Shown here in pieces: positions 43,883-52,033 of a stretch of DNA of 64,000 nt. This DNA comes from JAWKZG01 sp041396125 (GTDB lineage: Bacteria; Pseudomonadota; Gammaproteobacteria; Competibacterales; Competibacteraceae), in the NCBI GenBank assembly GCA_041396125.1, contig JAWKZG010000012.1:124001-188000 (forward strand), read 5' to 3'. Numbering within the stretch: the stretch's first letter is position 1; each line of letters starts with the position of its first letter. The position numbers and the translations under genes were made by a program. Under the pieces are notes generated by a model. That model was not told the DNA's origin. It made no database searches and was given only the letters and a program-made list of their open reading frames with translations.

Positions 43883-45048
43883 ATGCTTACAAATTTTTTT
43901 CTTTAAATTACGCGAAGCCCAAATTCCAGTATCGATTACCGAATATCTGCATTTGCTGGACGCGCTGGACAAGCATCTGGCCGGTTTCAGTGTGGACGAT
44001 TTTTATTATCTGGCGCGTACGGTGCTGATCAAGGATGAGCGTCATTATGATCGCTTCGATCAGGTCTTCGGTGCCTATATGCACGGACGCACACTGGCCT
44101 TTAATACCTTGTTCGGGGAGGTTCCCTCGCTGATAAGGGTTGCAGCAACAGGCGGAACTGCTGCTGAGTGAGGAAGAAAACAGAAGATTCAGTCTTTGGG
44201 CGGTTGGGAAAAACTCATGGAGACCTTGCAGCAGCGTCTGCAGGGAACAAAAGAGCAGCATCATGGTGGCAGAAATGGATTGCACAGGAACTTCGTCTTT
44301 GGGCATAGCGGCTATCATCCGGAGGGTGTCCGGATCGAGGAGCCGCAGCGGCGTGCGGTCAAGGTCTGGGAGCAGCGCCGAAGTTCCGAAATTTCGATGA
44401 TACTGCCGAGCTGGGCACGCAATATCAAACTTGCCTTGCGTAACCAGCCGACGGCCCGCGACGGGGCTGCTGAAGAGCTCGATCTTGACGACACGATCCG
44501 TGCTACTGCCCGGCAGGCGGGATTATTGGATATCAAGAGATGGTGCCGGAAAGCGGCATAATGCGGTAGCACTGCTTTTTCGATGTGGGCGGCTCTATGG
44601 ATGATCATGTCCAGGTCTGTGAGGAACTCTTTTCTGCCGCACGTACCGAGTTCAAACATCTGAATACTATTATTTTCACAATTGTCTGTACGAGTCCGTA
44701 TGGCGGATAATCGCTGTCGCTACACAGAACGTACGCTGACCTGCAAATTATGATATTTCCACAAGGTCCGACTATAATTGATCCGTCGGCGATGCGACGA
44801 TGAGTCCTTATGAGATCAGTTACGCTGGTGGCAGTGTCGAGCACATGAATCAGGAGCCCGGTGCAGTCTGGATCAAGCGCATGCTGGAGACTTACCCGCA
44901 TGCTATCTGGCTTAATCCGCAGCCAGTCAGCATGTGGGAGCACACACCCTCGATCAAGATCATTCGCCAGTTGCTGAATGAGCGTATGTTTCCGCTTACT
45001 CTGGATGGTCTGGATGAGGGCATAAAGGCACTTAAACATCGTATATAG
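43883..45048 (+). pseudogene. CoxE-like VWA-domain protein, multiply frameshifted
   Basis: Partner of the MoxR ATPase, recognisable over its full length but in several frames. Start ATG 43883 (MLTNFF) is followed by a seven-T run that is one base too long. Then KLREAQIPVSITEYLHLLDAL and SVDDFYYLARTVLIKDERHYDRFDQVFGA; breaks near 44140 and 44190; GGWEKLMETLQQRL; GHSGYHPEGVRI; AAEELDLDDTIRATARQAGLLDIK; the MIDAS motif FDVGGSMDDHVQVCEELFSAARTEFKHL; then from about 44800 SPYEISYAGGSVEHM through TPSIKIIRQLLNERMFPLTLDGLDEG to the stop at 45048. This many breaks point to true decay. Confidence 0.88.
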
Positions 45049-45109
45049 TAGCTATTTACCAGCAAATTAATGGTAAACTTGGCTGCACTTCGCAACGATT
45101 TAACTGGAT

Positions 45110-45703
45110 ATGTCCGCACGTATTGCCACTGTAAAACGAGACACTCTGGAAACCCAGATCCAGGTATCAGTCAATCTGGATGGCCAAGGCGAGTCCTCGC
45201 TGGTAACCGGCGTACCGTTCCTTGAACATATGCTGGATCAGATCGCCCGCCATGGTCTGATCGACCTGAACATTGAGGCGCGTGGTGATCTGCATATCGA
45301 CGATCATCATCTGGTTGAAGATGTGGGTATTGCTTTAGGGCAGGCTGTGCACCAGGCATTGGGCGACAAGAAAGGTATTGTCCGCTATGGTCATTCCTAT
45401 GTACCGCTGGATGAAGCGTTGTCGCGCGTGGTCATCGATTTTTCCGGCCGGCCAGGTCTGGAGTATCATGTCGAGTATCCGCGTCCGCGTATCGGTCAAT
45501 TCGACGTGGATCTGCTGCGGGAATTTTTCCAGGGCTTCGTTAACCATGCGCAGGCGACGCTGCATATTGATAATCTGCGCGGTCGTAACGCCCATCATAT
45601 CGCTGAAACCGTATTTAAAGCATTTGGCCGAGCGGTGCGTATGGCCGCCGCACGTGATGCCCGCATGCAAGACATCATTCCATCCACTAAAGGCAGTCTG
45701 TAA
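45110..45703 (+). CDS. hisB: Imidazoleglycerol-phosphate dehydratase
   Basis: Mn-dependent dehydratase, step 7 of histidine synthesis, monofunctional (197 residues). Metal motifs FLEHMLDQIARHG, DLHIDDHHLVEDVGIALG and the C-terminal RGRNAHHIAETVFKAFGRA are all present. First gene of hisBHAFIE. Confidence 0.97.
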   Translation: MSARIATVKRDTLETQIQVSVNLDGQGESSLVTGVPFLEHMLDQIARHGLIDLNIEARGDLHIDDHHLVEDVGIALGQAVHQALGDKKGIVRYGHSYVPLDEALSRVVIDFSGRPGLEYHVEYPRPRIGQFDVDLLREFFQGFVNHAQATLHIDNLRGRNAHHIAETVFKAFGRAVRMAAARDARMQDIIPSTKGSL

Positions 45704-45745
45704 CACAGCTGACCCTGCTTTCTAAACTTCCTAGAGCAAGCCGAT

Positions 45746-46381
45746 ATGGCGACTATCGCAATTATCGATTATGGCATGGGCAATCTGCGCTCGGTGGCCA
45801 AGGCGCTGGAACACGTGTCACCCAAATCCAGAATACAAATTACCCAGTCGGCTCACGCTATTCAGCAGGCAGACCGGGTCGTTTTTCCGGGCCAGGGGGC
45901 AATCCGTGACTGCATGCACGAACTGGCAACACATGGTCTGATTGATGCAGTCAGGCAGGCCGCTGCAGAAAAACCCTTTTTAGGACTTTGTCTGGGACCA
46001 CAGGCTTTACTGGATTTCAGCGAAGAAAACAAAGGGGTTCAGGCGCTTGGCGTCCTGGCCGGTAAATCAGTTTGGTTTGGACATCAACTGACAGGCAAAT
46101 TGGGCTACAAGATTCCGCATATGGGCTGGAATCAGGTACACCAGTTACAGCCGCATCCCTTATGGGAGGGGATTCCTCAAGATAGCCGTTTTTACTTTGT
46201 ACACAGTTATTATCTGGTTCCCGACGATCCTGCATTGATAGCTGCAAAGACTAATTATCTTTTTGATTTTGCTTCTGTTCTAGCCAGAGATAATCTGTTT
46301 GCAGTACAGTTTCACCCGGAGAAAAGCGCACGTTGGGGACTGCAATTACTGGCTAATTTTAGCCAATGGAATCCAGTGTAG
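45746..46381 (+). CDS. hisH: Imidazole glycerol phosphate synthase, glutaminase subunit HisH
   Basis: Class I glutamine amidotransferase delivering ammonia to HisF. 211 residues: IDYGMGNLRSVAKAL, oxyanion strand FPGQGAIRDCM, nucleophile Cys in FLGLCLGPQALL, and the catalytic His/Glu in AVQFHPEKSARWG. Normal length. It lies in the his operon between hisB and hisA. Confidence 0.96.
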   Translation: MATIAIIDYGMGNLRSVAKALEHVSPKSRIQITQSAHAIQQADRVVFPGQGAIRDCMHELATHGLIDAVRQAAAEKPFLGLCLGPQALLDFSEENKGVQALGVLAGKSVWFGHQLTGKLGYKIPHMGWNQVHQLQPHPLWEGIPQDSRFYFVHSYYLVPDDPALIAAKTNYLFDFASVLARDNLFAVQFHPEKSARWGLQLLANFSQWNPV

Positions 46382-46422
46382 TTTGGCAAAGCACAACATT
46401 TTGAATATATAGAGTATATGAC

Positions 46423-47158
46423 ATGCTGTTGATACCTGCGATTGACCTCAAAGAAGGTAAATGCGTCCGTTTGCGGCAAGGCCGTATGGATGATGTCACG
46501 GTATTTTCCGATGATCCGGTTGCTACAGCTACCCGCTGGGTGGAGGCAGGGGCTAAACGGTTGCATCTGGTTGATCTGGATGGAGCTAGCACGGGTGCCC
46601 CGGTTAACACAGATGCAATCCGCAGAATTGTCGAGGCGCATCCGGACATTCCGGTGCAACTCGGAGGCGGAATACGCGATGTGGAAGATGCCGAGTTTTA
46701 TTTGGATTTGGGCGTACAGTATTTAATCATTGGCACTAAAGCCGTGTGAGCCGCATTTTGTTAGTGAGATTTGTATTGAATTTCCAAACCGTAGTATCGT
46801 TGGACTGGATGCCAAAGACGGCAAAGTCGCGATTGACGGCTGGTCCAAGCTTTCCAGACACGATGTCATTGATCTGGCACAGCATTTCGAGCGTGACGGG
46901 GTTGCTGCGATCATTTATACCGATATCAGCCGCGATGGCATGATGCAGGGTGTGAATATCGAAGCAACTGTCAAGCTGGCGCAGTCTATCGTCATCCCGG
47001 TCATCGCATCAGGCGGGGTTAGCAGTCAGGACGATATCCGCGCTTTGTGCCAGGTTGCCGACGAAGGTGTAATGGGTGCAATCATCGGGCGTGCGCTGTA
47101 TGAAGGCGATCTGGATCTGGTTGAAGCACAGCAGCTGGTGGACGGGTTGACAGGCTGA
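46423..47158 (+). pseudogene. hisA: HisA, ProFAR isomerase, frameshifted
   Basis: TIM-barrel isomerase, fourth step of histidine synthesis. The first part (MLLIPAIDLKEGKCVRLRQGRMDDVTVFSDDP to QLGGGIRD and LIIGTKAV) stops at TGA 46747-46749. The second part continues in another frame from EPHFVSE with IVGLDAKDGKVAIDGW, YTDISRDGMMQG, IASGGVSSQDDIRAL and AIIGRALYEGDLDL to 47158. The joint suggests two lost bases (or one gained). If real, the cell would need histidine or a frameshift-tolerant mechanism; the flanking his genes are intact, so a sequencing indel is a serious alternative. Confidence 0.9.
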
Positions 47159-47160
47159 CT

Positions 47161-47934
47161 ATGGGGCTCGCCAAACGCATTATCCCTTGTCTGGATGTCG
47201 ATAGTGGCCGGGTTGTCAAAGGCGTGAACTTTGTCGATATCCGCGATGCTGGCGATCCTGTTGAAATTGCCCGGCGCTATGATCAGCAAGGCGCGGACGA
47301 GTTGACGTTCCTGGATATTACCGCCAGTTCAGATGAACGGGAAACCATGGTTCATGTCGTCGAACAGGTGGCGGGAGAAGTCTTTATTCCCCTGACGGTG
47401 GGTGGCGGTATCCGTCAACTGGCTGATGTCCGCCGCATGCTTAACGCCGGGGCGGACAAGATATCCATTAACACCGCCGCGATCCACAACCCTGATTTTG
47501 TCCGTGAAGCGAGCGAACGCTTTGGCAATCAGTGCATTGTGGTTGCCATCGACGCCAAGGCGGTCAATGAGCCTGATGCGCCACCCCGGTGGGAGATTTT
47601 CACCCATGGTGGACGTCGCTCAACCGGTATTGATGCTGTGCAATGGGCAGTGCAGATGGCGGAATACGGTGCCGGCGAAATACTGCTGACCAGTATGGAT
47701 CGTGACGGTACCCGCAATGGCTTCGATCTGGCACTCACACGGGCTATCAGCGATGCTGTGCCGGTACCGGTGATTGCTTCCGGTGGTGTTGGGAGCCTGC
47801 AACACCTGGCTGATGGTATCCTGGATGGGCATGCTGACGCGGTACTGGCCGCCAGTATTTTTCATTTCGGTGAACATACGGTTGGTGAGGCCAAACGCTA
47901 TCTGCATGAGCATGGCATCGAGGTTCGGCTATGA
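47161..47934 (+). CDS. hisF: Imidazole glycerol phosphate synthase, cyclase subunit HisF
   Basis: Cyclase TIM barrel that makes IGP and AICAR. 257 residues with LAKRIIPCLDVDSGRVVKGVNF (catalytic Asp11), ELTFLDITASSDERETM, VGGGIRQLADVRRML, VVAIDAKAV (Asp130 region), DRDGTRNGFD and VIASGGVGSLQHLADG. Begins two bases after hisA and overlaps hisI by four. Confidence 0.98.
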   Translation: MGLAKRIIPCLDVDSGRVVKGVNFVDIRDAGDPVEIARRYDQQGADELTFLDITASSDERETMVHVVEQVAGEVFIPLTVGGGIRQLADVRRMLNAGADKISINTAAIHNPDFVREASERFGNQCIVVAIDAKAVNEPDAPPRWEIFTHGGRRSTGIDAVQWAVQMAEYGAGEILLTSMDRDGTRNGFDLALTRAISDAVPVPVIASGGVGSLQHLADGILDGHADAVLAASIFHFGEHTVGEAKRYLHEHGIEVRL

Positions 47935-48350
47935 ACAAACTGCTGGATACAAGCTCTGAATCGGTCGACTGGTTGGAGCAGATTGCCTGGAATGCCGATG
48001 GCCTGATTCCTGTGATCGCACAAGATTGTGATAGTGGCGATATCTTAATGCTGGCCTGGATGAACCGTGCAGCACTTACTGCAACCGTGGAAGGCGGAGA
48101 GGCCGTCTACTGGTCGCGCTCACGCGGCAAGCTCTGGCATAAAGGCGAGACTTCCGGTAATGTGCAGGTGGTTGTGGATATCCGTTTAGACTGTGACAAT
48201 GATGCATTATTATTGCGGGTTGAACAGCAGGGCGGTATCGCATGTCATACGGGGCGGCGCAGTTGTTTTTTTCAGCGCCTGCAGCCTGAGCAGGGTTGGC
48301 TCAGCGTTGATCCTGTTCTTAAAGACCCTGCTGAGATGTATAGTAAATGA
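47931..48350 (+). CDS. hisI: Phosphoribosyl-AMP cyclohydrolase
   Basis: Zinc/Mg enzyme opening the adenine ring of PR-AMP. 139 residues: LIPVIAQDCDSGDILMLAWMNRAAL, AVYWSRSRGKLWHKGETSGNVQ, the metal-binding DIRLDCDNDALLLRVEQQGGIACHTGRRSCFF. Monofunctional; hisE is separate and overlaps it by ATGA. Confidence 0.97.
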   Translation: MNKLLDTSSESVDWLEQIAWNADGLIPVIAQDCDSGDILMLAWMNRAALTATVEGGEAVYWSRSRGKLWHKGETSGNVQVVVDIRLDCDNDALLLRVEQQGGIACHTGRRSCFFQRLQPEQGWLSVDPVLKDPAEMYSK

Positions 48351-48679
48351 GCAGCACGCCAGACAGTAGTATTTTGCGCGAACTAGCGCAGGTTCTGGAA
48401 ACTCGGAAAACCGCCGATCCACAAAAATCCTACGTCGCAAGCTTATATGACAAAGGCCTGGATCACATTTTAAAAAAAATCGGCGAGGAAGCTGCCGAAA
48501 CGATAATCGCTGCCAAGAACGGCACCCCGGAACAACTTATCTACGAAACTGCTGATCTGTGGTTTCACACATTAGTGCTACTCAGCCAGCAGAATTTAAA
48601 ACCTGAGCAGGTTCTGGCCGAATTGAGCCGTCGGTTTGGCTTGTCGGGGCTGGAGGAAAAAGCAGCGCGCACGCGCTGA
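48347..48679 (+). CDS. hisE: Phosphoribosyl-ATP pyrophosphatase
   Basis: MazG-like all-alpha pyrophosphatase, second step of histidine synthesis, 110 residues. SYVASLYDKGLDHILKKIGEEAAETIIAAKNG and YETADLWFHTLVLLSQQNL carry the metal-binding acidic residues. Last his gene before tatABC. Confidence 0.97.
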   Translation: MSSTPDSSILRELAQVLETRKTADPQKSYVASLYDKGLDHILKKIGEEAAETIIAAKNGTPEQLIYETADLWFHTLVLLSQQNLKPEQVLAELSRRFGLSGLEEKAARTR

Positions 48680-48746
48680 ATACCCGGCCCGTTAATAAGT
48701 CTGGCAGGCTGAAGCTGTCTGAAACTATTTTTTTTACGAGGTATAT

Positions 48747-48995
48747 ATGATGGGCATTAGTATTTGGCAGTTAGTAATTATTTTGGCAATTGTGCTGGTG
48801 CTATTTGGTGCCAAGCGGTTGCGTAATCTGGGTGGTGATTTGGGGGCTTCGGTTAAGGGCTTCCGTGAAGCCATGAAAGATGGCGAAAAAGAAGAGACTC
48901 CAGCCGCTGAGGAGGTCAAAGCCGAGCGCTCTATTCAGAACAATGGCGAACAGACCATCGATGGCGAAGTCGTCAAGGATAAAGGTAAGGTTTGA
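48747..48995 (+). CDS. tatA: Twin-arginine translocase subunit TatA
   Basis: Pore-forming subunit of the Tat pathway, 82 residues: one N-terminal helix (SIWQLVIILAIVLVLFGAKRL), hinge RNLGGDLGASVKGFREAM and an acidic, disordered tail. Two adjacent ATGs; GAGG upstream. Confidence 0.96.
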   Translation: MMGISIWQLVIILAIVLVLFGAKRLRNLGGDLGASVKGFREAMKDGEKEETPAAEEVKAERSIQNNGEQTIDGEVVKDKGKV

Positions 48996-49058
48996 GCGGG
49001 TATTCATGATTTGCACTGTGGCTAGTAGCTCCAGACACGAATTACGGAGTTAGTTTTT

Positions 49059-49523
49059 ATGTTCGATATGGGCTTTTGGGAAGTCGTGCTGATCTTTGTG
49101 ATTTTGCTGATCGTGGTCGGCCCTGAGCGACTACCTAAGCTGGCTCGAACCGTTGGATTGTGGGTGGGCAAAGCACGGACGATGGTCTCTTCAGTGCGTT
49201 CGGAGATTGAGCAGGAACTGCGGGTCGAAGAACTAAAACAGTCCTTGCACAAACAAGTCGATACTGAGGATTTTAAAGCGCTGAGTAGTGAAGTAAAATC
49301 ACTCTCTTCAGATGTTAAATCCGTGAAATCTGATGTGCAGCGGTCTATCGATAAAGATACCAGCAAGGTTGCCGAAGCGCTGAGCACACCTAAAATTACA
49401 ACTCCCGCTACTGCCGGAACCGGTTCCCTTACCCCTAAATCAACAACAAGTCAGACACCACCCGACGACGTGCAAGCAGCGCCGCCTGTAAAACAGGCCG
49501 GCAGCACAACGGGTGTGGAGTGA
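49059..49523 (+). CDS. tatB: Twin-arginine translocase subunit TatB
   Basis: Receptor component with TatC. 154 residues: MFDMGFWEVVLIFVILLIVVGPERLPKLARTVG is diagnostic (helix plus GPERLP), then an amphipathic helix and a long coiled, Ser/Thr/Pro-rich tail. Overlaps tatC by four bases. Confidence 0.97.
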   Translation: MFDMGFWEVVLIFVILLIVVGPERLPKLARTVGLWVGKARTMVSSVRSEIEQELRVEELKQSLHKQVDTEDFKALSSEVKSLSSDVKSVKSDVQRSIDKDTSKVAEALSTPKITTPATAGTGSLTPKSTTSQTPPDDVQAAPPVKQAGSTTGVE

Positions 49524-50296
49524 GTAACATGGTATCCGCTGAGGACGACGTCGAGCAGCCTTTTATCAGTCATCTGCTGGAACTGCGTGATCGTCTGTTA
49601 AGGATGATCATTGGCATCCTGATCGTTTTTTTGATTCTGCTACCGTTTGCAAACGATATTTACCAGGCTATTGCCGCACCATTAAAAGCAGAGCTGCCTA
49701 ATGCGGGTGATTTGCAGGCCTTTGGTGTGGTTTCGCCTTTCTTCGTGCCGATCAAAACGGCTTTGATTCTTTCGGTTTTTATCTCGATACCCTGGATTCT
49801 GTATCAATTCTGGGCATTTGTTGCGCCTGGTTTATACCGGCATGAAAAGCGTCTGGTCGTTCCTCTGGTCATATCCAGCACTCTGTTATTTTATCTGGGG
49901 ATGCTGTTTGCTTATTTGGTGGTATTGCCACTATTTTCCAAATTTATGGCGGGGACTGTACCGGGTGGGGTTGACTGGCGACCTGATATCAATCTGTATC
50001 TCAGTTTTCTGCTGACCTTGTTCTTTGCCTTCGGCATAGCTTTTGAGGTTCCGGTCGCAACTATTCTATTGTGCCTTGTCGGTGCAACCACACCGGATGC
50101 TTTAGCAAAAAAACGGCCTTACATTTTTGTTGGGGCTTTTGTTGTTGGAATGTTGCTAACACCGCCAGATGTGATTTCACAAACTTTATTGGCCTTGCCA
50201 ATGTGGATCCTTTTTGAAATCGGTCTTATTCTGTCGCGCATCATGATGAGACGCAAAGAGACGGTTGCTGCAACGGATGATGCCAGTAGTGGCTAG
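49520..50296 (+). CDS. tatC: Twin-arginine translocase subunit TatC
   Basis: Six-helix membrane receptor for twin-arginine signal peptides, 258 residues. FISHLLELRDRLLRMIIG, SPFFVPIKTALILSVFISIPWILYQFWAFVAPGLYRHEKR (conserved Glu), FAFGIAFEVPVATILLCLVG and MLLTPPDVISQTLLALPMWILFEIGLI are typical. Confidence 0.98.
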   Translation: MSNMVSAEDDVEQPFISHLLELRDRLLRMIIGILIVFLILLPFANDIYQAIAAPLKAELPNAGDLQAFGVVSPFFVPIKTALILSVFISIPWILYQFWAFVAPGLYRHEKRLVVPLVISSTLLFYLGMLFAYLVVLPLFSKFMAGTVPGGVDWRPDINLYLSFLLTLFFAFGIAFEVPVATILLCLVGATTPDALAKKRPYIFVGAFVVGMLLTPPDVISQTLLALPMWILFEIGLILSRIMMRRKETVAATDDASSG

Positions 50297-50317
50297 TGTT
50301 GTTCAGTTATAATTTGC

Positions 50318-50345
50318 AAAGGCGGGAGAGATTCCCGCCTTTTTA
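50318..50345. terminator. Terminator after tatC, probably bidirectional
   Basis: AAAGGCGGGA / TCCCGCCTTT hairpin followed by T on the plus strand and, in the other direction, by TTTGCAAATT. It ends his-tatABC and probably the convergent DUF6494 gene. Confidence 0.9.
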
Positions 50346-50358
50346 TTGTGAGTGTGTA

Positions 50359-50565
50359 TCAGTCTAAATTGATCGTGTCCTTGATTTCATGCACTAGCCC
50401 CAGCTCGGGGATCGAAAGTGTCATCGTAGCCGCGATGGTTTTTTTGTCTTGTATCCTGCCTTCCGACAAGGCCTCAGCAATAGCATTTTCGATCTCGCGC
50501 TGTGAGGTAACCCCCACCTTTTTAAGAAACTTCCGCAGTGACATATTCAATGCGTCTTCATTCAT
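50359..50565 (-). CDS. DUF6494-family small protein
   Basis: 68 residues starting MNEDALNMSLRKFLKKVGVTSQREIENAIAEAL, which I recognise as the DUF6494 pattern; the C-terminal part (IAATMTLSIPELGLVHEIKDTINLD) is also typical. Function unknown. GAAGGAG precedes ATG 50565. An in-frame start further upstream would read through the parS site, which is unlikely. Confidence 0.85.
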   Translation of the reverse strand: MNEDALNMSLRKFLKKVGVTSQREIENAIAEALSEGRIQDKKTIAATMTLSIPELGLVHEIKDTINLD

Positions 50566-50584
50566 GATGAACTCCTTCAAAAAA

Positions 50585-50600
50585 TGTTTCACGTGAAACA
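50585..50600. other. parS centromere site 1 (perfect)
   Basis: TGTTTCACGTGAAACA, identical to the universal ParB-binding parS consensus. Intergenic, upstream of DUF6494. Confidence 0.95.
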
Positions 50601-50679
50601 ATATTTCCGGGTTTCACGGTGTTGTTTGCTTACTATAGTTGAGATACAAGATGAATACCAAGGTTTGCACTCGCCCGAG

Positions 50680-50695
50680 TGTTTCACGTGAAACA
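50680..50695. other. parS centromere site 2 (perfect)
   Basis: TGTTTCACGTGAAACA, 95 bp from site 1, between DUF6494 and gmhB. Confidence 0.95.
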
Positions 50696-50717
50696 TAGAT
50701 AACGAAAGATAAAGAGA

Positions 50718-50733
50718 TGTTTCACGTGGAATC
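50718..50733. other. parS-like site 3 (degenerate)
   Basis: TGTTTCACGTGGAATC keeps the left arm and core but has three mismatches on the right. The right end supplies the GTGGA that serves as the gmhB ribosome binding site, which may explain the loss of symmetry. Confidence 0.7.
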
Positions 50734-50734
50734 T

Positions 50735-51295
50735 ATGAAAATAGTTGTCCTTGATCGGGATGGTGTTATTAACCAGGATTCCGATGCATTCATAAAAACA
50801 CCTGAAGAATGGACGCCGATCCCAGGCAGCCTGGATGCGATCGCACGTTTGTGCCACCATGGCTGGCGCGTTATTGTTGCAAGCAATCAGTCCGGCATCG
50901 CCCGTCAATTATTCGATCTGGAAACGCTTTCGGCTATCCATAGTAAAATGTGTCGACTCGTGGCTGATGCTGGTGGCCACATTGATGCTGTGTTTTTTTG
51001 TCCATCGGTTGATAATGATCACCCTGACCGCAAGCCAAATCCTGGAATGCTGGTTGATTTAGCGCAGCGCCTACAATCCCCACCGGAATCGCTTATCATA
51101 ATTGGCGATGCTGCGAGGGACATACAGGCAGCGCGCGCTGTCGGTGCAAAACCTATATTGGTAAGAACCGGCAAGGGTGAGCGAACACTGCAGAAATGGC
51201 AGGGACGTATGAATTTTCCCGTTTTTGCTGATCTCGGTGCAGCGGTTGATTATTTACTTTTCAGGCATTCGGAAGATGAACACAAGCAGCAATAA
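50735..51295 (+). CDS. gmhB: D,D-heptose 1,7-bisphosphate phosphatase (GmhB-like HAD)
   Basis: HAD phosphatase for LPS heptose precursor synthesis, 186 residues. VVLDRDGVINQDSDAFI (catalytic DxD), PIPGSLDAIARLCHHGWRVIVASNQSGIAR, RKPNPGMLVDLAQRL and IIGDAARDIQAARAVGAKPILVRTGKG fit. The zinc loop that usually has three cysteines and a histidine reads CPSVDNDHPDRKP, with only one Cys, so the metal may be lost. Start at ATG 50735; an ATG at 50717 would translate the parS-like site. Overlaps plsC. Confidence 0.9.
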   Translation: MKIVVLDRDGVINQDSDAFIKTPEEWTPIPGSLDAIARLCHHGWRVIVASNQSGIARQLFDLETLSAIHSKMCRLVADAGGHIDAVFFCPSVDNDHPDRKPNPGMLVDLAQRLQSPPESLIIIGDAARDIQAARAVGAKPILVRTGKGERTLQKWQGRMNFPVFADLGAAVDYLLFRHSEDEHKQQ

Positions 51296-52028
51296 CGATA
51301 AAACACAATCTACCAGGTCGGCAATTCTGTACTTACGGGCAATACTTTTTTATGCGGGAATGACCATTGCCACTGTATTAATTGCACCATTAGTCATTGT
51401 CTGCATACCCCTGGGGTTTCACCGCTTATATGCGATGACCAAGTGGTGGACCGGCTTTAATACCTGGTGGTTGACGGTGACCTGCGGCGTGAACTATGAA
51501 GTTCACGGTGCGGAAAACATGCCTGATCATGCGGTGGTTGTGCTGGCAAAACATCAGTCAACCTGGGAGACCATATTTCTGCACTGGTATCTGCCGCCAC
51601 TGGCCTGGGTCTTGAAGCGGGAACTGCTCTGGCTGCCTCTGTTCGGCTGGGCTCTGGCAACACTGCAGCCCATTGCCATCAACCGTAAATCATCCAGCGA
51701 AGCGATGCGGCAATTGTTCGAACAAGGTAAAGAGTCCCTTGATAAAGGGCATTGGGTGATGATCTTTCCCGAAGGCACACGAACTGCACCAGGGCAGCGT
51801 CAGCGATATAAACCCGGTGGTGCGCGCTTGGCTGCTAAAACCGGCTATCCGATTTTGCCCATTGCACACAATGCGGGTGAGTTTTGGCGCCGCCGGGGTC
51901 TGATCAAATACCCTGGTACCATTCAAGTTGTGATCGGGCCTTTGATCGAAACCAAAGGACGCTCCGCTCAGGAACTCAATAATCAGGTTGAAGACTGGAT
52001 CGAAACAACGGTAGCGCGAATCAGCTAG
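51276..52028 (+). CDS. plsC: 1-acyl-sn-glycerol-3-phosphate acyltransferase (PlsC family)
   Basis: Inner-membrane acyltransferase, 250 residues. One or two N-terminal helices (AILFYAGMTIATVLIAPLVIVCIPLGF), then the block AKHQSTWETIF (HX4E version of the HX4D motif), LKRELLWLPLFGWAL and the substrate motif MIFPEGTRTAPG. Makes phosphatidic acid or acts on a related lysolipid. Start ATG 51276 within the end of gmhB, a usual gene pair. Confidence 0.93.
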   Translation: MNTSSNNDKTQSTRSAILYLRAILFYAGMTIATVLIAPLVIVCIPLGFHRLYAMTKWWTGFNTWWLTVTCGVNYEVHGAENMPDHAVVVLAKHQSTWETIFLHWYLPPLAWVLKRELLWLPLFGWALATLQPIAINRKSSSEAMRQLFEQGKESLDKGHWVMIFPEGTRTAPGQRQRYKPGGARLAAKTGYPILPIAHNAGEFWRRRGLIKYPGTIQVVIGPLIETKGRSAQELNNQVEDWIETTVARIS

Positions 52029-52033
52029 CGAGA

